Below are positions 46,701 through 59,958 of a stretch of 64,000 nt of DNA, one piece after another (the stretch's first letter is position 1; the number at the start of each line of letters is the position of its first letter). The stretch spans positions 5,912,501-5,976,500 of the forward strand of contig OZ024869.1 of the NCBI GenBank assembly GCA_964017185.1. Reading direction: 5' to 3'. A program made the translations under genes and the position numbers. Under the pieces are notes generated by a model, which made no database searches, had not been told where the DNA came from, and saw only the letters and a program-made list of their open reading frames with translations. The stretch is from Rugalucina vietnamica. Its lineage: Eukaryota; Mollusca; Bivalvia; Lucinida; Lucinidae.

Positions 46701-49700
46701 TAGTTGTCAGTTGACTATTCGGACTTAGTTTTTTTGGGTCAAAATCAAAGTTTTTTCTATGTTGGAAAAAAATCGAACTTAGTTTTTCGAATAGTCAACC
46801 GACAACTAGTTGTCAGTTGACTATTCGGACTTAGTTTTTTTGGGTCAAAATCAAAGTTTTTTCTATGTTGGAAAAAAATCGAACTTAGTTTTTCGAATAG
46901 TCAACCGACAACTAGTTGTCGGTTGACTATTCGGACTTATTTTTTTTGGGTCCAAATCAAAGTTTTTTTTCTGTTGGAAAAAAATCGAACTTAGTTTTTC
47001 GAATAGTCAACCGACAACTAGTTGTCAGTTGACTATTCGGACTTAGTTTTTTTGGGGTCAAAATCAAAGTTTTTTCTATGTTGGAAAAAAATCGAACTTA
47101 GTTTTTCGAATAGTCAACCGACAACTAGTTGTCGGTTGACTATTCGGACTTAGTTTTTTTGGGTTAAAATCAAAGTTTTTTCTATGTTGGAAAAAAATCG
47201 AACTTAGTTTTTCGAATAGTCAACCGACAACTAGTTGGCGGTTGACTATTCGGACTTAGTTTTTTTGGGTCAAAATCAAAGTTTTTTCTATGTTGGAAAA
47301 AAATCGAACTTAGTTTTTCGAATAGTCAACCGACAACTAGTTGTCGGTTGACTATTCGGACTTAGTTTTTTTGGGTCAAAATCAAAGTTTTTTCTATGTT
47401 GGAAAAAAATCGAACTTAGTTTTTCGAATAGTCAACCGACAACTAGTTGTCAGTTGACTATTCGGACTTAGTTTTTTTGGGTCAAAATCAAAGTTTTTTC
47501 TATGTTGGAAAAAAATCGAACTTAGTTTTTCGAATAGTCAACCGACAACTAGTTGTCAGTTGACTATTCGGACTTAGTTTTTTTGGGTCAAAATCAAAGT
47601 TTTTTCTATGTTGGAAAAAAATCGAACTTAGTTTTTCGAATAGTCAACCGACAACTAGTTGTCAGTTGACTATTCGGACTTAGTTTTTTTTGGGTCAAAA
47701 TCAAAGTTTTTTCTATGTTGGAAAAAAATCGAACTTAGTTTTTCGAATAGTCAACCGACAACTAGTTGTCAGTTGACTATTCGGACTTAGTTTTTTTGGG
47801 TTAAAATCAAAGTTTTTTCTATGTTGGAAAAAAATCGAACTTAGTTTTTCGAATAGTCAACCGACAACTAATTGTCAGTTGACTATTCGGACTTAGTTTT
47901 TTTGGGTCAAAATCAAAGTTTTTTCTTTGTTGGAAAAAAACTGAACTTAGTTTTTCGAATAGTCAACCGACAACTAGTTGTCAGTTGACTATTCGGACTT
48001 AGTTTTTTGGGTCAAAATCAAAGTTTTTTCTATGTTGGAAAAAAATCGAACTTAGTTTTTCGAATAGTCAACCGACAACTAGTTGTCAGTTGACTATTCG
48101 GACTTAGTTTTTTTGGGTCAAAATCAAAGTTTTTTCTATGTTGGAAAAAAATCGAACTTAGTTTTTCGAATAGTCAACCGACAACTAGTTGTCAGTTGAC
48201 TATTCGGACTTAGTTTTTTTTGGGTCAAAATCAAAGTTTTTTCTATGTTGGAAAAAAATCGAACTTAGTTTTTCGAATAGTCAACCGACAACTAGTCAGT
48301 TGACTATTCGGACTTAGTTTTTTTGGGTCAAAATCAAAGTTTTGTCTATGTTGGAAAAAAATCGAACTTAGTTTTTCGAATAGTCAACCGACAACTAGTT
48401 GTCAGTTGACTATTCGGACTTAGTTTTTTTGGGTTAAAATCAAAGTTTTTTCTATGTTGGAAAAAAATCGAACTTAGTTTTTCGAATAGTCAACCGACAA
48501 CTAGTTGTCAGTTGACTATTCGGACTTAGTTTTTTTGGGTCAAAATCAAAGTTTTTCTATGTTGGAAAAAAATCGAACTTAGTTTTTCGAATAGTCAACC
48601 GACAACTAGTTGTCGGTTGACTATTCGGACTTAGTTTTTTTGGGTCAAAATCAAAGTTTTTTCTATGTTGGAAAAAAATCGAACTTAGTTTTTCGAATAG
48701 TCAACCGACAACTAGTTGTCGGTTGACTATTCGGACTTAGTTTTTTTGGGTCAAAATCAAAGTTTTTTCTATGTTGGAAAAAAATCGAACTTAGTTTTTC
48801 GAATAGTCAACCGACAACTAGTTGTCAGTTGACTATTCGGACTTAGTTTTTTTGGGTCAAAATCAAAGTTTTTTCTATGTTGGAAAAAAATCGAACTTAG
48901 TTTTTCGAATAGTCAACCGACAACTAGTTGTCAGTTGACTATTCGGACTTAGTTTTTTTGTGTCAAAATCAAAGTTTTTTCTATGTTGGAAAAAAATCGA
49001 ACTTAGTTTTTCGAATAGTCAACCGACAACTAGTTGTCAGTTGACTATTCGGACTTAGTTTTTTTGTGTCAAAATCAAAGTTTTTTCTATGTTGGAAAAA
49101 AATCGAACTTAGTTTTTCGAATAGTCAACCGACAACTAGTTGTCAGTTGACTATTCGGACTTAGTTTTTTGGGTCAAAATCAAAGTTTTTTTCTATGTTG
49201 GAAAAAAATCGAACTTAGTTTTTCGAATAGTCAACCGACAACTAGTTGTCAGTTGACTATTCGGACTTAGTTTTTTTGGGGTCAAAATCAAAGTTTTTTC
49301 TATGTTGGAAAAAAATCGAACTTAGTTTTTCGAATAGTCAACCGACAACTAGTTGTCAGTTGACTATTCGGACTTAGTTTTTTTGGGTCAAAATCAAAGT
49401 TTTTCTATGTTGGAAAAAAATCGAACTTAGTTTTTCGAATAGTCAACCGACAACTAGTTGTCGGTTGACTATTCGGACTTAGTTTTTTTGGGTCAAAATC
49501 AAAGTTTTTTCTATGTTGGAAAAAAATCGAACTTAGTTTTTCGAATAGTCAACCGACAACTAGTTGTCGGTTGACTATTCGGACTTAGTTTTTTTGGGTC
49601 AAAATCAAAGTTTTTTCTATGTTGGAAAAAAATCGAACTTAGTTTTTCGAATAGTCAACCGACAACTAGTTGTCAGTTGACTATTCGGACTTAGTTTTTT

Positions 49701-52700
49701 TGGGTCAAAATCAAAGTTTTTTCTATGTTGGAAAAAAATCGAACTTAGTTTTTCGAATAGTCAACCGACAACTAGTTGTCAGTTGACTATTCGGACTTAG
49801 TTTTTTTGGGTCAAAATCAAAGTTTTTTCTATGTTGGAAAAAAATCGAACTTAGTTTTTCGAATAGTCAACCGACAACTAGTTGTCAGTTGACTATTCGG
49901 ACTTAGTTTTTTTGGGTCAAAATCAAAGTTTTTTCTATGTTGGAAAAAAATCGAACTTAGTTTTTCGAATAGTCAACCGACAACTAGTTGTCAGTTGACT
50001 ATTCGGACTTAGTTTTTTTGGGTCAAAATCAAAGTTTTTTCTATGTTGGAAAAAAATCGAACTTAGTTTTTCGAATAGTCAACCGACAACTAGTTGTCAG
50101 TTGACTATTCGGACTTAGTTTTTTTGGGTTAAAATCAAAGTTTTTTCTATGTTGGAAAAAAATCGAATATAGTTTTTCGAATAGTCAACCGACAACTAGT
50201 TGTCAGTTGACTATTCGGACTTAGTTTTTTTGGGTCAAAATCAAAGTTTTTTCTATGTTGGAAAAAAATCGAACTTAGTTTTTCGAATAGTCAACCGACA
50301 ACTAGTTGTCAGTTGACTATTCGGACTTAGTTTTTTTGGGTCAAAATCAAAGTTTTTTCTATGTTGGAAAAAAATCGAACTTAGTTTTTCGAATAGTCAA
50401 CCGACAACTAGTTGTCAGTTGACTATTCGGACTTAGTTTTTTTTGGGTCAAAATCAAAGTTTTTTCTATGTTGGAAAAAAATCGAACTTAGTTTTTCGAA
50501 TAGTCAACCGACAACTAGTTGTCAGTTGACTATTCGGACTTAGTTTTTTTGGGTCAAAATCAAAGTTTTTTCTATGTTGGAAAAAAATCGAACTTAGTTT
50601 TTCGAATAGTCAACCGACAACTAGTTGTCGGTTGACTATTCGGACTTAGTTTTTTTGGGTCAAAATCAAAGTTTTTTCTATGTTGGAAAAAAATCGAACT
50701 TAGTTTTTCGAATAGTCAACCGACAACTAGTTGTCAGTTGACTATTCGGACTTAGTTTTTTTGGGTCAAAATCAAAGTTTTTTCTATGTTGGAAAAAAAT
50801 CGAACTTAGTTTTTCGAATAGCCAACCGACAACTAGTTGTCAGTTGACTATTCGGACTTAGTTTTTTTGGGTCAAAATCAAAGTTTTTTCTATGTTGGAA
50901 AAAAATCGAACTTAGTTTTTCGAATAGTCAACCGACAACTAGTTGTCAGTTGACTATTCGGACTTAGTTTTTTTGGGTCAAAATCAAAGTTTTTTCTATG
51001 TTGGAAAAAAATCGAACTTAGTTTTTCGAATAGTCAACCGACAACTAGTTGTCAGTTGACTATTCGGACTTAGTTTTTTTGGGTCAAAATCAAAGTTTTT
51101 TCTATGTTGGAAAAAAATCGAACTTAGTTTTTCGAATAGTCAACCGACAACTAGTTGTCAGTTGACTATTCGGACTTAGTTTTTTTTGGGTCAAAATCAA
51201 AGTTTTTTCTATGTTGGAAAAAAATCGAACTTAGTTTTTCGAATAGTCAACCGACAACTAGTTGTCAGTTGACTATTCGGACTTAGTTTTTTTGGGTTAA
51301 AATCAAAGTTTTTTCTATGTTGGAAAAAAATCGAACTTAGTTTTTCGAATAGTCAACCGACAACTAATTGTCAGTTGACTATTCGGACTTAGTTTTTTTG
51401 GGTCAAAATCAAAGTTTTTTCTTTGTTGGAAAAAAACTGAACTTAGTTTTTCGAATAGTCAACCGACAACTAGTTGTCAGTTGACTATTCGGACTTAGTT
51501 TTTTGGGTCAAAATCAAAGTTTTTTCTATGTTGGAAAAAAATCGAACTTAGTTTTTCGAATAGTCAACCGACAACTAGTTGTCAGTTGACTATTCGGACT
51601 TAGTTTTTTTGGGTCAAAATCAAAGTTTTTTCTATGTTGGAAAAAAATCGAACTTAGTTTTTCGAATAGTCAACCGACAACTAGTTGTCAGTTGACTATT
51701 CGGACTTAGTTTTTTTTGGGTCAAAATCAAAGTTTTTTCTATGTTGGAAAAAAATCGAACTTAGTTTTTCGAATAGTCAACCGACAACTAGTCAGTTGAC
51801 TATTCGGACTTAGTTTTTTTGGGTCAAAATCAAAGTTTTGTCTATGTTGGAAAAAAATCGAACTTAGTTTTTCGAATAGTCAACCGACAACTAGTTGTCA
51901 GTTGACTATTCGGACTTAGTTTTTTTGGGTTAAAATCAAAGTTTTTTCTATGTTGGAAAAAAATCGAACTTAGTTTTTCGAATAGTCAACCGACAACTAG
52001 TTGTCAGTTGACTATTCGGACTTAGTTTTTTTGGGTCAAAATCAAAGTTTTTCTATGTTGGAAAAAAATCGAACTTAGTTTTTCGAATAGTCAACCGACA
52101 ACTAGTTGTCGGTTGACTATTCGGACTTAGTTTTTTTGGGTCAAAATCAAAGTTTTTTCTATGTTGGAAAAAAATCGAACTTAGTTTTTCGAATAGTCAA
52201 CCGACAACTAGTTGTCGGTTGACTATTCGGACTTAGTTTTTTTGGGTCAAAATCAAAGTTTTTTCTATGTTGGAAAAAAATCGAACTTAGTTTTTCGAAT
52301 AGTCAACCGACAACTAGTTGTCAGTTGACTATTCGGACTTAGTTTTTTTGGGTCAAAATCAAAGTTTTTTCTATGTTGGAAAAAAATCGAACTTAGTTTT
52401 TCGAATAGTCAACCGACAACTAGTTGTCAGTTGACTATTCGGACTTAGTTTTTTTGTGTCAAAATCAAAGTTTTTTCTATGTTGGAAAAAAATCGAACTT
52501 AGTTTTTCGAATAGTCAACCGACAACTAGTTGTCAGTTGACTATTCGGACTTAGTTTTTTTGTGTCAAAATCAAAGTTTTTTCTATGTTGGAAAAAAATC
52601 GAACTTAGTTTTTCGAATAGTCAACCGACAACTAGTTGTCAGTTGACTATTCGGACTTAGTTTTTTGGGTCAAAATCAAAGTTTTTTTCTATGTTGGAAA

Positions 52701-54735
52701 AAAATCGAACTTAGTTTTTCGAATAGTCAACCGACAACTAGTTGTCAGTTGACTATTCGGACTTAGTTTTTTTGGGGTCAAAATCAAAGTTTTTTCTATG
52801 TTGGAAAAAAATCGAACTTAGTTTTTCGAATAGTCAACCGACAACTAGTTGTCAGTTGACTATTCGGACTTAGTTTTTTTGGGTCAAAATCAAAGTTTTT
52901 CTATGTTGGAAAAAAATCGAACTTAGTTTTTCGAATAGTCAACCGACAACTAGTTGTCGGTTGACTATTCGGACTTAGTTTTTTTGGGTCAAAATCAAAG
53001 TTTTTTCTATGTTGGAAAAAAATCGAACTTAGTTTTTCGAATAGTCAACCGACAACTAGTTGTCGGTTGACTATTCGGACTTAGTTTTTTTGGGTCAAAA
53101 TCAAAGTTTTTTCTATGTTGGAAAAAAATCGAACTTAGTTTTTCGAATAGTCAACCGACAACTAGTTGTCAGTTGACTATTCGGACTTAGTTTTTTTGGG
53201 TCAAAATCAAAGTTTTTTCTATGTTGGAAAAAAATCGAACTTAGTTTTTCGAATAGTCAACCGACAACTAGTTGTCAGTTGACTATTCGGACTTAGTTTT
53301 TTTGGGTCAAAATCAAAGTTTTTTCTATGTTGGAAAAAAATCGAACTTAGTTTTTCGAATAGTCAACCGACAACTAGTTGTCAGTTGACTATTCGGACTT
53401 AGTTTTTTTGGGTCAAAATCAAAGTTTTTTCTATGTTGGAAAAAAATCGAACTTAGTTTTTCGAATAGTCAACCGACAACTAGTTGTCAGTTGACTATTC
53501 GGACTTAGTTTTTTTGGGTCAAAATCAAAGTTTTTTCTATGTTGGAAAAAAATCGAACTTAGTTTTTCGAATAGTCAACCGACAACTAGTTGTCAGTTGA
53601 CTATTCGGACTTAGTTTTTTTGGGTTAAAATCAAAGTTTTTTCTATGTTGGAAAAAAATCGAATATAGTTTTTCGAATAGTCAACCGACAACTAGTTGTC
53701 AGTTGACTATTCGGACTTAGTTTTTTTGGGTCAAAATCAAAGTTTTTTCTATGTTGGAAAAAAATCGAACTTAGTTTTTCGAATAGTCAACCGACAACTA
53801 GTTGTCAGTTGACTATTCGGACTTAGTTTTTTTGGGTCAAAATCAAAGTTTTTTCTATGTTGGAAAAAAATCGAACTTAGTTTTTCGAATAGTCAACCGA
53901 CAACTAGTTGTCAGTTGACTATTCGGACTTAGTTTTTTTTGGGTCAAAATCAAAGTTTTTTCTATGTTGGAAAAAAATCGAACTTAGTTTTTCGAATAGT
54001 CAACCGACAACTAGTTGTCAGTTGACTATTCGGACTTAGTTTTTTTTGGTCAAAATCAAAGTTTTTTCTATGTTGGAAAAAAATCGAACTTAGTTTTTCG
54101 AATAGTCAACCGACAACTAGTTGTCGGTTGACTATTCGGACTTAGTTTTTTTGGGTCAAAATCAAAGTTTTTTCTATGTTGGAAAAAAATCGAACTTAGT
54201 TTTTCGAATAGTCAACCGACAACTAGTTGTCAGTTGACTATTCGGACTTAGTTTTTTTGGGTCAAAATCAAAGTTTTTTCTATGTTGGAAAAAAATCGAA
54301 CTTAGTTTTTCGAATAGCCAACCGACAACTAGTTGTCAGTTGACTATTCGGACTTAGTTTTTTTGGGTCAAAATCAAAGTTTTTTCTATGTTGGAAAAAA
54401 ATCGAACTTAGTTTTTCGAATAGTCAACCGACAACTAGTTGTCAGTTGACTATTCGGACTTAGTTTTTTTGGGTCAAAATCAAAGTTTTTTCTATGTTGG
54501 AAAAAAATCGAACTTAGTTTTTCGAATAGTCAACCGACAACTAGTTGTCAGTTGACTATTCGGACTTAGTTTTTTTGGGTCAAAATCAAAGTTTTTTCTA
54601 TGTTGGAAAAAAATCGAACTTAGTTTTTCGAATAGTCAACCGACAACTAGTTGTCAGTTGACTATTCGGACTTAGTTTTTTGGGTCAAAATCAAAGTTTT
54701 TTTCTATGTTGGAAAAAAATCGAACTTAGTTTCGT
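34782..54735. repeat. 106-bp satellite array, about 188 monomers
   Basis: The monomer runs 'atcgaacttagtttttcgaa', 'tagtcaaccgacaactagtt', 'gtcagttgactattcggact', 'tagtttttttgggtcaaaat', 'caaagttttttctatgttgg', 'aaaaaa'. Copies differ mainly by T-run length and by a G/A change in the right palindrome arm. The left end is at the gap, so the length is a minimum. It is non-coding; short frames of about 60-80 codons are repeat artefacts. It carries one ACTAGT per typical monomer. Confidence 0.97.
47680..54665. repeat. Higher-order repeat: two tandem 3,496-bp units (33 monomers each)
   Basis: Private variants recur at exactly 3,496 bases: 'gggttaaaat' at 47801/51297, 'aattgtcag' at 47871/51367, 'actagtcagt' at 48291/51787, 'gaatatag' at 50165/53661, 'gccaacc' at 50821/54317. 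Markers before about 47350 do not repeat. Confidence 0.9.
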
Positions 54736-55650
54736 ATTTTGACATTCAAAATCCTATTTTGACATTCGAACTGGGACCGAATTTCGTATTTTGACATTCA
54801 AAATCCTATTTTGACATTCGAACTGGGACCGAATTTCTTATTTTGACATTCAAAATCCTATTTTGACATTCAAACTGGGACCGAATTTCGTATTCTGACA
54901 TTCAAAATCCTATTTTGACATTCGAACTTGGACCGAATTTCTTATTTTGATATTCAAAATCCTATTTTGACATTCGAACTTGGACCGAATTTCGTATTTG
55001 GCATTCAAAATCCTATTTTGAGATTCAAACTGGGACCGAATTTCGTATTTTGACATTCAAAATCCTATTTTGACATTCGAACTGGGACCGAATTTCTTAT
55101 TTTGACAATCAAAATCCTATTTTGACATTCGATTTGGCCTTGAATATGCTATTTTGATATTCAAAATACTATTTTGACATTCTATTTGGTCAGGAATATG
55201 CTATTTTGATATTCAAAATCCTATTTTGACATTCCATTTGGTCAGAAATATGCTATTTTGACATTCAATATCCTGTTTTGACATTCCATTTGGTGAGGAA
55301 TATGCTATTTTGATATTCAAAATCCTATTTTGACATTCAAATTTGCCAAGTATATGCTATTTTGATATTCAAAATCCTATTTTGACATTCTATTTGGTCA
55401 AGAATATGCTATTTTGATATTTGGTAGTGGTCGCCCGTTCAGATTCGTTGGTTTTCCCCTGGTTCTCCGAGCTCCTCCACTACGTTGGACCACATAACGC
55501 CAACATCCGCGCCTTCAAGAATGCGTATATAAGTTCAATGAGCTTTCTGTGTGATTGAAATAAAATAAACCTTTTTAGTTTGATATTCAAAATCCTATTT
55601 TGACATTCGATTTTGTCAAGAATATGCTAGTTTGATATTCAAAATCCTAT
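54733..55650 (+). repeat. 52-bp satellite, left arm
   Basis: Units of 'cgtattttgacattcaaaat', 'cctattttgacattcgaact' and 'gggaccgaattt'. Towards the right, units drift to a 'gaatatgctattttgatatt' form. It begins directly at the end of the 106-bp array and is interrupted by a 157-bp insertion. Confidence 0.9.
55422..55578 (+). mobile_element. 157-bp insertion in the 52-bp satellite, solo-LTR-like
   Basis: The satellite phrase 'tttgatatt' occurs on both sides (55413-55421 and 55579-55587), consistent with a 9-bp target duplication. The insert starts TGG, is GC-richer than its surroundings, and contains 'tatataag' followed by 'aataaaataaa'. A TATA box then a poly(A) signal is the order found in an LTR. 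It does not end in CA, so this is tentative. The flanking match could also come from the satellite itself. Confidence 0.4.
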
Positions 55651-55658
55651 TTGACAGG

Positions 55659-55699
<41 letters not shown>
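55659..55699. repeat. Poly(T) tract of about 41
   Basis: A homopolymer just left of element A. Confidence 0.9.
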
Positions 55700-55700
<1 letters not shown>

Positions 55701-56399
55701 TATGTTATAATGTGCATACCCATATTGTTTGTTAAGGGGTGCTCACACCACAGCGTATAGCGCCAGCGTATGACGACGTATGCGACATTTTGTCCATACG
55801 TTGGTGTACGTTGCACATGTTCGGCATAAATTTTGCATTAGTTACGGGTACGCTACAATACGCTGTCATACGTTGTCGTGCGCCGTGTACATGCACAAAA
55901 TTTCCAACGTATGGCGACGTACCGATAATACGTTACTAATAAGTTAGGCGTACGCAACGAATACGCTATGCATAAGTTCACGAACGTTACCTGTAAGTAA
56001 CTCATACGCTCGCATACGTTGTCATACGCCAAAGCTCTCCTGTATTTTTAGCGTATGAGAAGCGTATTACCAACGTACGAGCAGCGTTTGCCTGGCGCAC
56101 TCGGAACGTATGCAGCGTATGTGAAACGTGTGAAGAACGTTCTCAGCGTATGCGCAACTTACGCGTAGCGCATTGGTCGGGATTTTATATATAAAAATGG
56201 AAGGAATAGGTACTGTGTTCATGATTAAATAGTCACACGGAAGCATCAAAATGGTATACTCGACCAAAAACAATCTGCACAATTGTGTGTATGGCTAAAA
56301 TTTTATCCACTGTTATATTATCGCTTGTCAAGATAATATTTTTGTAAGGACGGGATGCCTTCAAAGCTCATATTGAATGGCCCTTTATAAAATTGTCGA

Positions 56400-57340
56400 C
56401 ATATAAAGTTCCAAAGGTTTTTATACCCCGCCACTTGAAAAAGTGCCGTGTATTATGTTATACCCTCCGCAAAAATTGCGCTCGAGTGTCCGTCCGTCCG
56501 TCTGTCTGTCCGTCCGTCAGCGCTTCGTTTCCGGGCTCTATCTTGAGCATTTATTGACCAATTTTCTTCAAACTTTGTATAGGAGTTCATATTAAGAAGG
56601 AGTGGTTTGTGATTGAAGATGAGTAAATTTCGTCAAATATGTGCAGAGTTATGGCCCTTGATTTACGTTAAAATTGCGTTTCCGGGCTCTATCTTGAGCA
56701 TTTATTGACCAATTTTATTCAAACTTTGTATAGGAGTCAATATTAGGAAGGAGTGGTTTGGGATTGAAGATGAGCAATTATTGATCAATTTTCTTCAGAC
56801 ATAGTATAGGAATTCATATTAGGAAGGAGTGGTTTGGGATTGAATATGGGTAAATTTCGTCAAATAAGTACAGAGTTATAGCCCTTGTTTTACGTTAAAA
56901 TTTCATTTCTAGGCTCTTTGAGCATTTATTGACCAATTTTCTTCAAAGTTTGTGTAGGAGTTCACATCAGGAAAAAGTGGTTGGGGATTGAAGCTAGATA
57001 AATTTCGTCAAAATAACTACAGAGTTATGGCCCTTGATTTACGTTAAAATGTCATTTTGATTATTTATCTTGATTTTTATTGACAATTTTTCTTATCAAA
57101 TTTTGTATAGGAGTTCATATCAGGAAGGAGTGGTTTGGGATTGAAGATGGGTAATTGTTTTCAAATAAATACAGAGTAAATGCCCTTGATTTATGTAGCA
57201 ATTTCTTTTCCATGCTCTATCTTGAGCATCTTTAGACCAGTTTGCTTCATCCTTTGTATATGAATTCATATCTGGAAGGTATGGTTTGGTATTGTAGATT
57301 AATGTCATCAAGATATTCTGTGTATTTGTACTAAATTAAA
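56400..57340. repeat. Tandem block 'gaccaattttcttcaaactt' nested in element A
   Basis: Starts 'ataccccgccacttg' and a CCGT/CTGT run, then about five decaying units of about 140-190 bp with 'aggagttcatattaggaagg', 'tggtttgggattgaagatg' and 'agagttatggcccttgattt'. It has the style of dispersed repeats common in mollusc genomes. Non-coding. Confidence 0.7.
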
Positions 57341-57639
57341 TTTGCGTGGCGGGTATCATGCATGCCTGCAGCGCTTTTATTTTTATTTATTTATTTATTT
57401 ATTTATTTATTATTTTTTTTTTTTTTGTATTTTTTTTTTCAATTCAGTTTAACGTCCCTTTCAAGATTATTTCAACTCATATTATAAGACGGATCAATCG
57501 AGAGGTGGGGCGAAACTGACCCATAAACTAATTTCAACCTAATTATAGGAAATGATCCTTCTGAGAAACGATATAAGAACTCCACAAAATGCACCTGAAG
57601 AATCAGGTATGTAGATTTCCTTAATCATTTTTCTTTTTC

Positions 57640-57641
57640 TT

Positions 57642-57692
<51 letters not shown>

Positions 57693-57700
57693 TTTTTCAC
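57640..57700. repeat. (TTTA)n microsatellite
   Basis: About 14 copies. A shorter TTTA run lies at 57380-57411. Confidence 0.95.
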
Positions 57701-57714
57701 TTTTTACTGGATAT

Positions 57715-57937
57715 GTCTAAAGTGCCGGTCCCACTGCGCTTACGATCGCTTAAGATCGCAATACGATTCTCTAAATAATAATTTGGGGATCGTTTCTTTG
57801 ACCCCAATATGCAAATTAAGTAAGCATAAACACGCTGGAAAACATTTTACATAGTTTGTCTGCGCAGTCTTATCGCAAAACTAATGATTGCGCAATCGTA
57901 CGATTGCTTACGATTCAGTGGGACTGGCACTTTAGAC
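57715..57937. mobile_element. Word-array element B, 223-bp MITE
   Basis: 22-bp terminal repeats with one mismatch: 'gtctaaagtgccggtcccac' then TG at the left, inverted at 57916-57937. Words of the gcttacgat/gatcgc/cgattgc type follow both ends. A TA target (57718-57719 and 57933-57934) is possible if the ends are read as AAGTGCC. Nested inside element A. Confidence 0.8.
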
Positions 57938-59754
57938 TCACCTTTTTGACGAACATTGAGTTCGTCAGAAGCACGCTGTGCGTACGTTTGGAAAACGTCA
58001 GACGTGCGTTGTACATACGCTCCTTATAAGTCACGAACGTTATGCTAACGCTGGGCGTACGCTGTTATAAGTCATGGTACGCCAGGGATACGTTATGAAT
58101 AAGCTACTCATACGTTAGACATACGTTTGCGCTAAGCATACGCTTTGCATAAGTTCAGAGAGAGCCTATTCCGGATTTTTAACATAAAATGAACAGCGTA
58201 TAACAACGTACAACAGCGTACTGGATATTTTTTCATACGCTGCTCATACGTTGGCTAATACGTCAAAGTGGTCTGAACGGGCCTTTAAGTTAATGTAGCT
58301 CAGTGACCATCATTAAGGGAATAGATGCTTATCCGGCGTATCGCTTCATCAGAATAGCATGTCCGTGACATGTATACCCCCTTGAACCAAACGTTTGTAG
58401 CAAAGCTAGGGTTTGAAGGGGTATACAATTGTTTTGATCCAAAACATAGATTTTGTGGGTACTCGTTAGCAATGCCTCGCCGAGATGGTTGTAACGTGAA
58501 CACAAAATCCATGTTTCGAGCAAAAATATGGAAAATATCAAACTTTTTCCTCTGAAAATTTTCAATTTGTCGCGGCAGTTCAAATTGCTGAATATTGCAT
58601 GGTCGAGGTTTCGTAATGCATTCTTATTGCTTTCTCACAACGTATTCATGGTTGTGTTTTGCTACTGGTTGCACCAGTCCCTGTTGATTGCTTACTTTTA
58701 ACTTTAAACAAACCCAGAACTCAAACAACAACAAACGTAAGAATCATGTTTTAAGCCTAGGTTACATTTGCCCCGATCATCGTACGATGTTTCGGTCTGC
58801 GATTTTCCCTACGATTTTTAGACATCGTAGATGATCGTGGGCTACGACGTATGTGTTTAAAATTCATACGGGCATCGTACGATTTCTTTATCTTCCTTTT
58901 GTTGACGTTCTGATGCAAAAAACGCAAGGCCGCATCGTACGGTTGCCGTAGGTCTCCGCAGATTTTAAGTGGATATCGTACGGATCTCGTGCGATGTCCG
59001 TACGGAGTCCCTATACGTTCTGATACAAACGCAAGGAGGCCGTACGGTAGTCGTAGGGTCTCCGCAGACCTTAAGTGGAAATCGTATAGCTTGCCATGAT
59101 CGTACGATGCCAATTTTTGCATTTTCGTGCAGTCTCCGTAGGGTGACCTTACGTTGTCACCACGATTATACGACTTCCTACGAACTCCGTAGCCTCTACG
59201 ATTTTGTAATAGTCTGCACTATTACAGATTTTTAAAATCGTAAGACCGTAGCCCGTAGATACGTCGTAGGGCATAATACAGGCGCCATACGGAGACCCTG
59301 CGATGATCGAGCGGTTACCGCACGATTTTTGTACGATAATTTGTGGACAAAAATCGTACAGTTATCGTAGGGAGGCCGCAACGGGTTCCATAATATGTTA
59401 CATTTGCCCAGATCGTTGTACGATTTTTCGGTCTGCGATTTTCCCTACGTTTTTTTTCAACATCGAAGGTGATCATGGGCTACGACGTAGGTGTTTACAA
59501 TTCATATGGGCACCGTACGATTTCTTGTTCTGGCTTTCTTCGATGTTTTGAGTCAGAACCTCTTGGAGATCTTAGGGAAATGGTAGGGTCTCAACACACT
59601 TAAAGTGGAAATCGTACGAAGCCGGTGCGATGCCCGTGAGGAGTCCTTACGATTTCTGACTCAGCCCTTGCGATCTCCCTACGATAGTCGTACGATATTA
59701 GGTGTCCGTCCGTCTTTCGTGTACTACCAAACGTGTACAACCTCACAGTGCATC

Positions 59755-59952
59755 ATGGCTAGGGCAAGCGGTTCACACAAGAAACATCACAGAATTATAC
59801 AGATGACGGGGAAGCAAACCGCACTGAGCAACAGGATTGTGCAGTTCTTCGAAGACAGGCCGTACTTCTATGATATTTCAAACGAACAATAGAACAACAA
59901 AGAATTGGAAGACTCAGAACTGCAGCAGTTTGCCGACACTATCGGCAGGAAA
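59755..59952 (+). pseudogene. MADF-domain-like fragment, stopped and interrupted
   Basis: From ATG at 59755 the frame reads MARASGSHKKHHRIIQ, then RIVQFFEDRPYFYDISNEQ, a TAG, and in the same frame NNKELEDSELQQFADTIGR. The spacing of the hydrophobic and aromatic residues (FxxxRPxxYD, later a helix ending in IG) fits the N-terminal part of a MADF (Adf-1-type Myb/SANT-like) DNA-binding domain. The TAG sits where the family usually has Tyr. The frame meets element D at about 59958. It is a decayed accessory DNA-binding gene of element C, if the family call is right. Confidence 0.45.
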
Positions 59953-59958
59953 CGTAAT

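Larger units (their letters stand above)
55736..58284. mobile_element. Word-array element A (CGTATG words), TTAA-flanked
   Basis: The ends 'ggggtgctcacaccacagcg' and, inverted, 'aggcccgttcagaccacttt' are imperfect terminal repeats, each next to TTAA (55732-55735, 58285-58288). The arms 55745-56170 and 57955-58275 are crowded with cgtatg/catacg and acgta words in both orientations. The middle carries other repeats and element B. No transposase frame. A TTAA target is known for piggyBac and Kolobok elements. Confidence 0.65.

Noticed and set aside
34782..54735. CRISPR array
   Set aside because: There are no unique spacers; the whole 106-bp unit repeats, and the surrounding DNA is eukaryotic.
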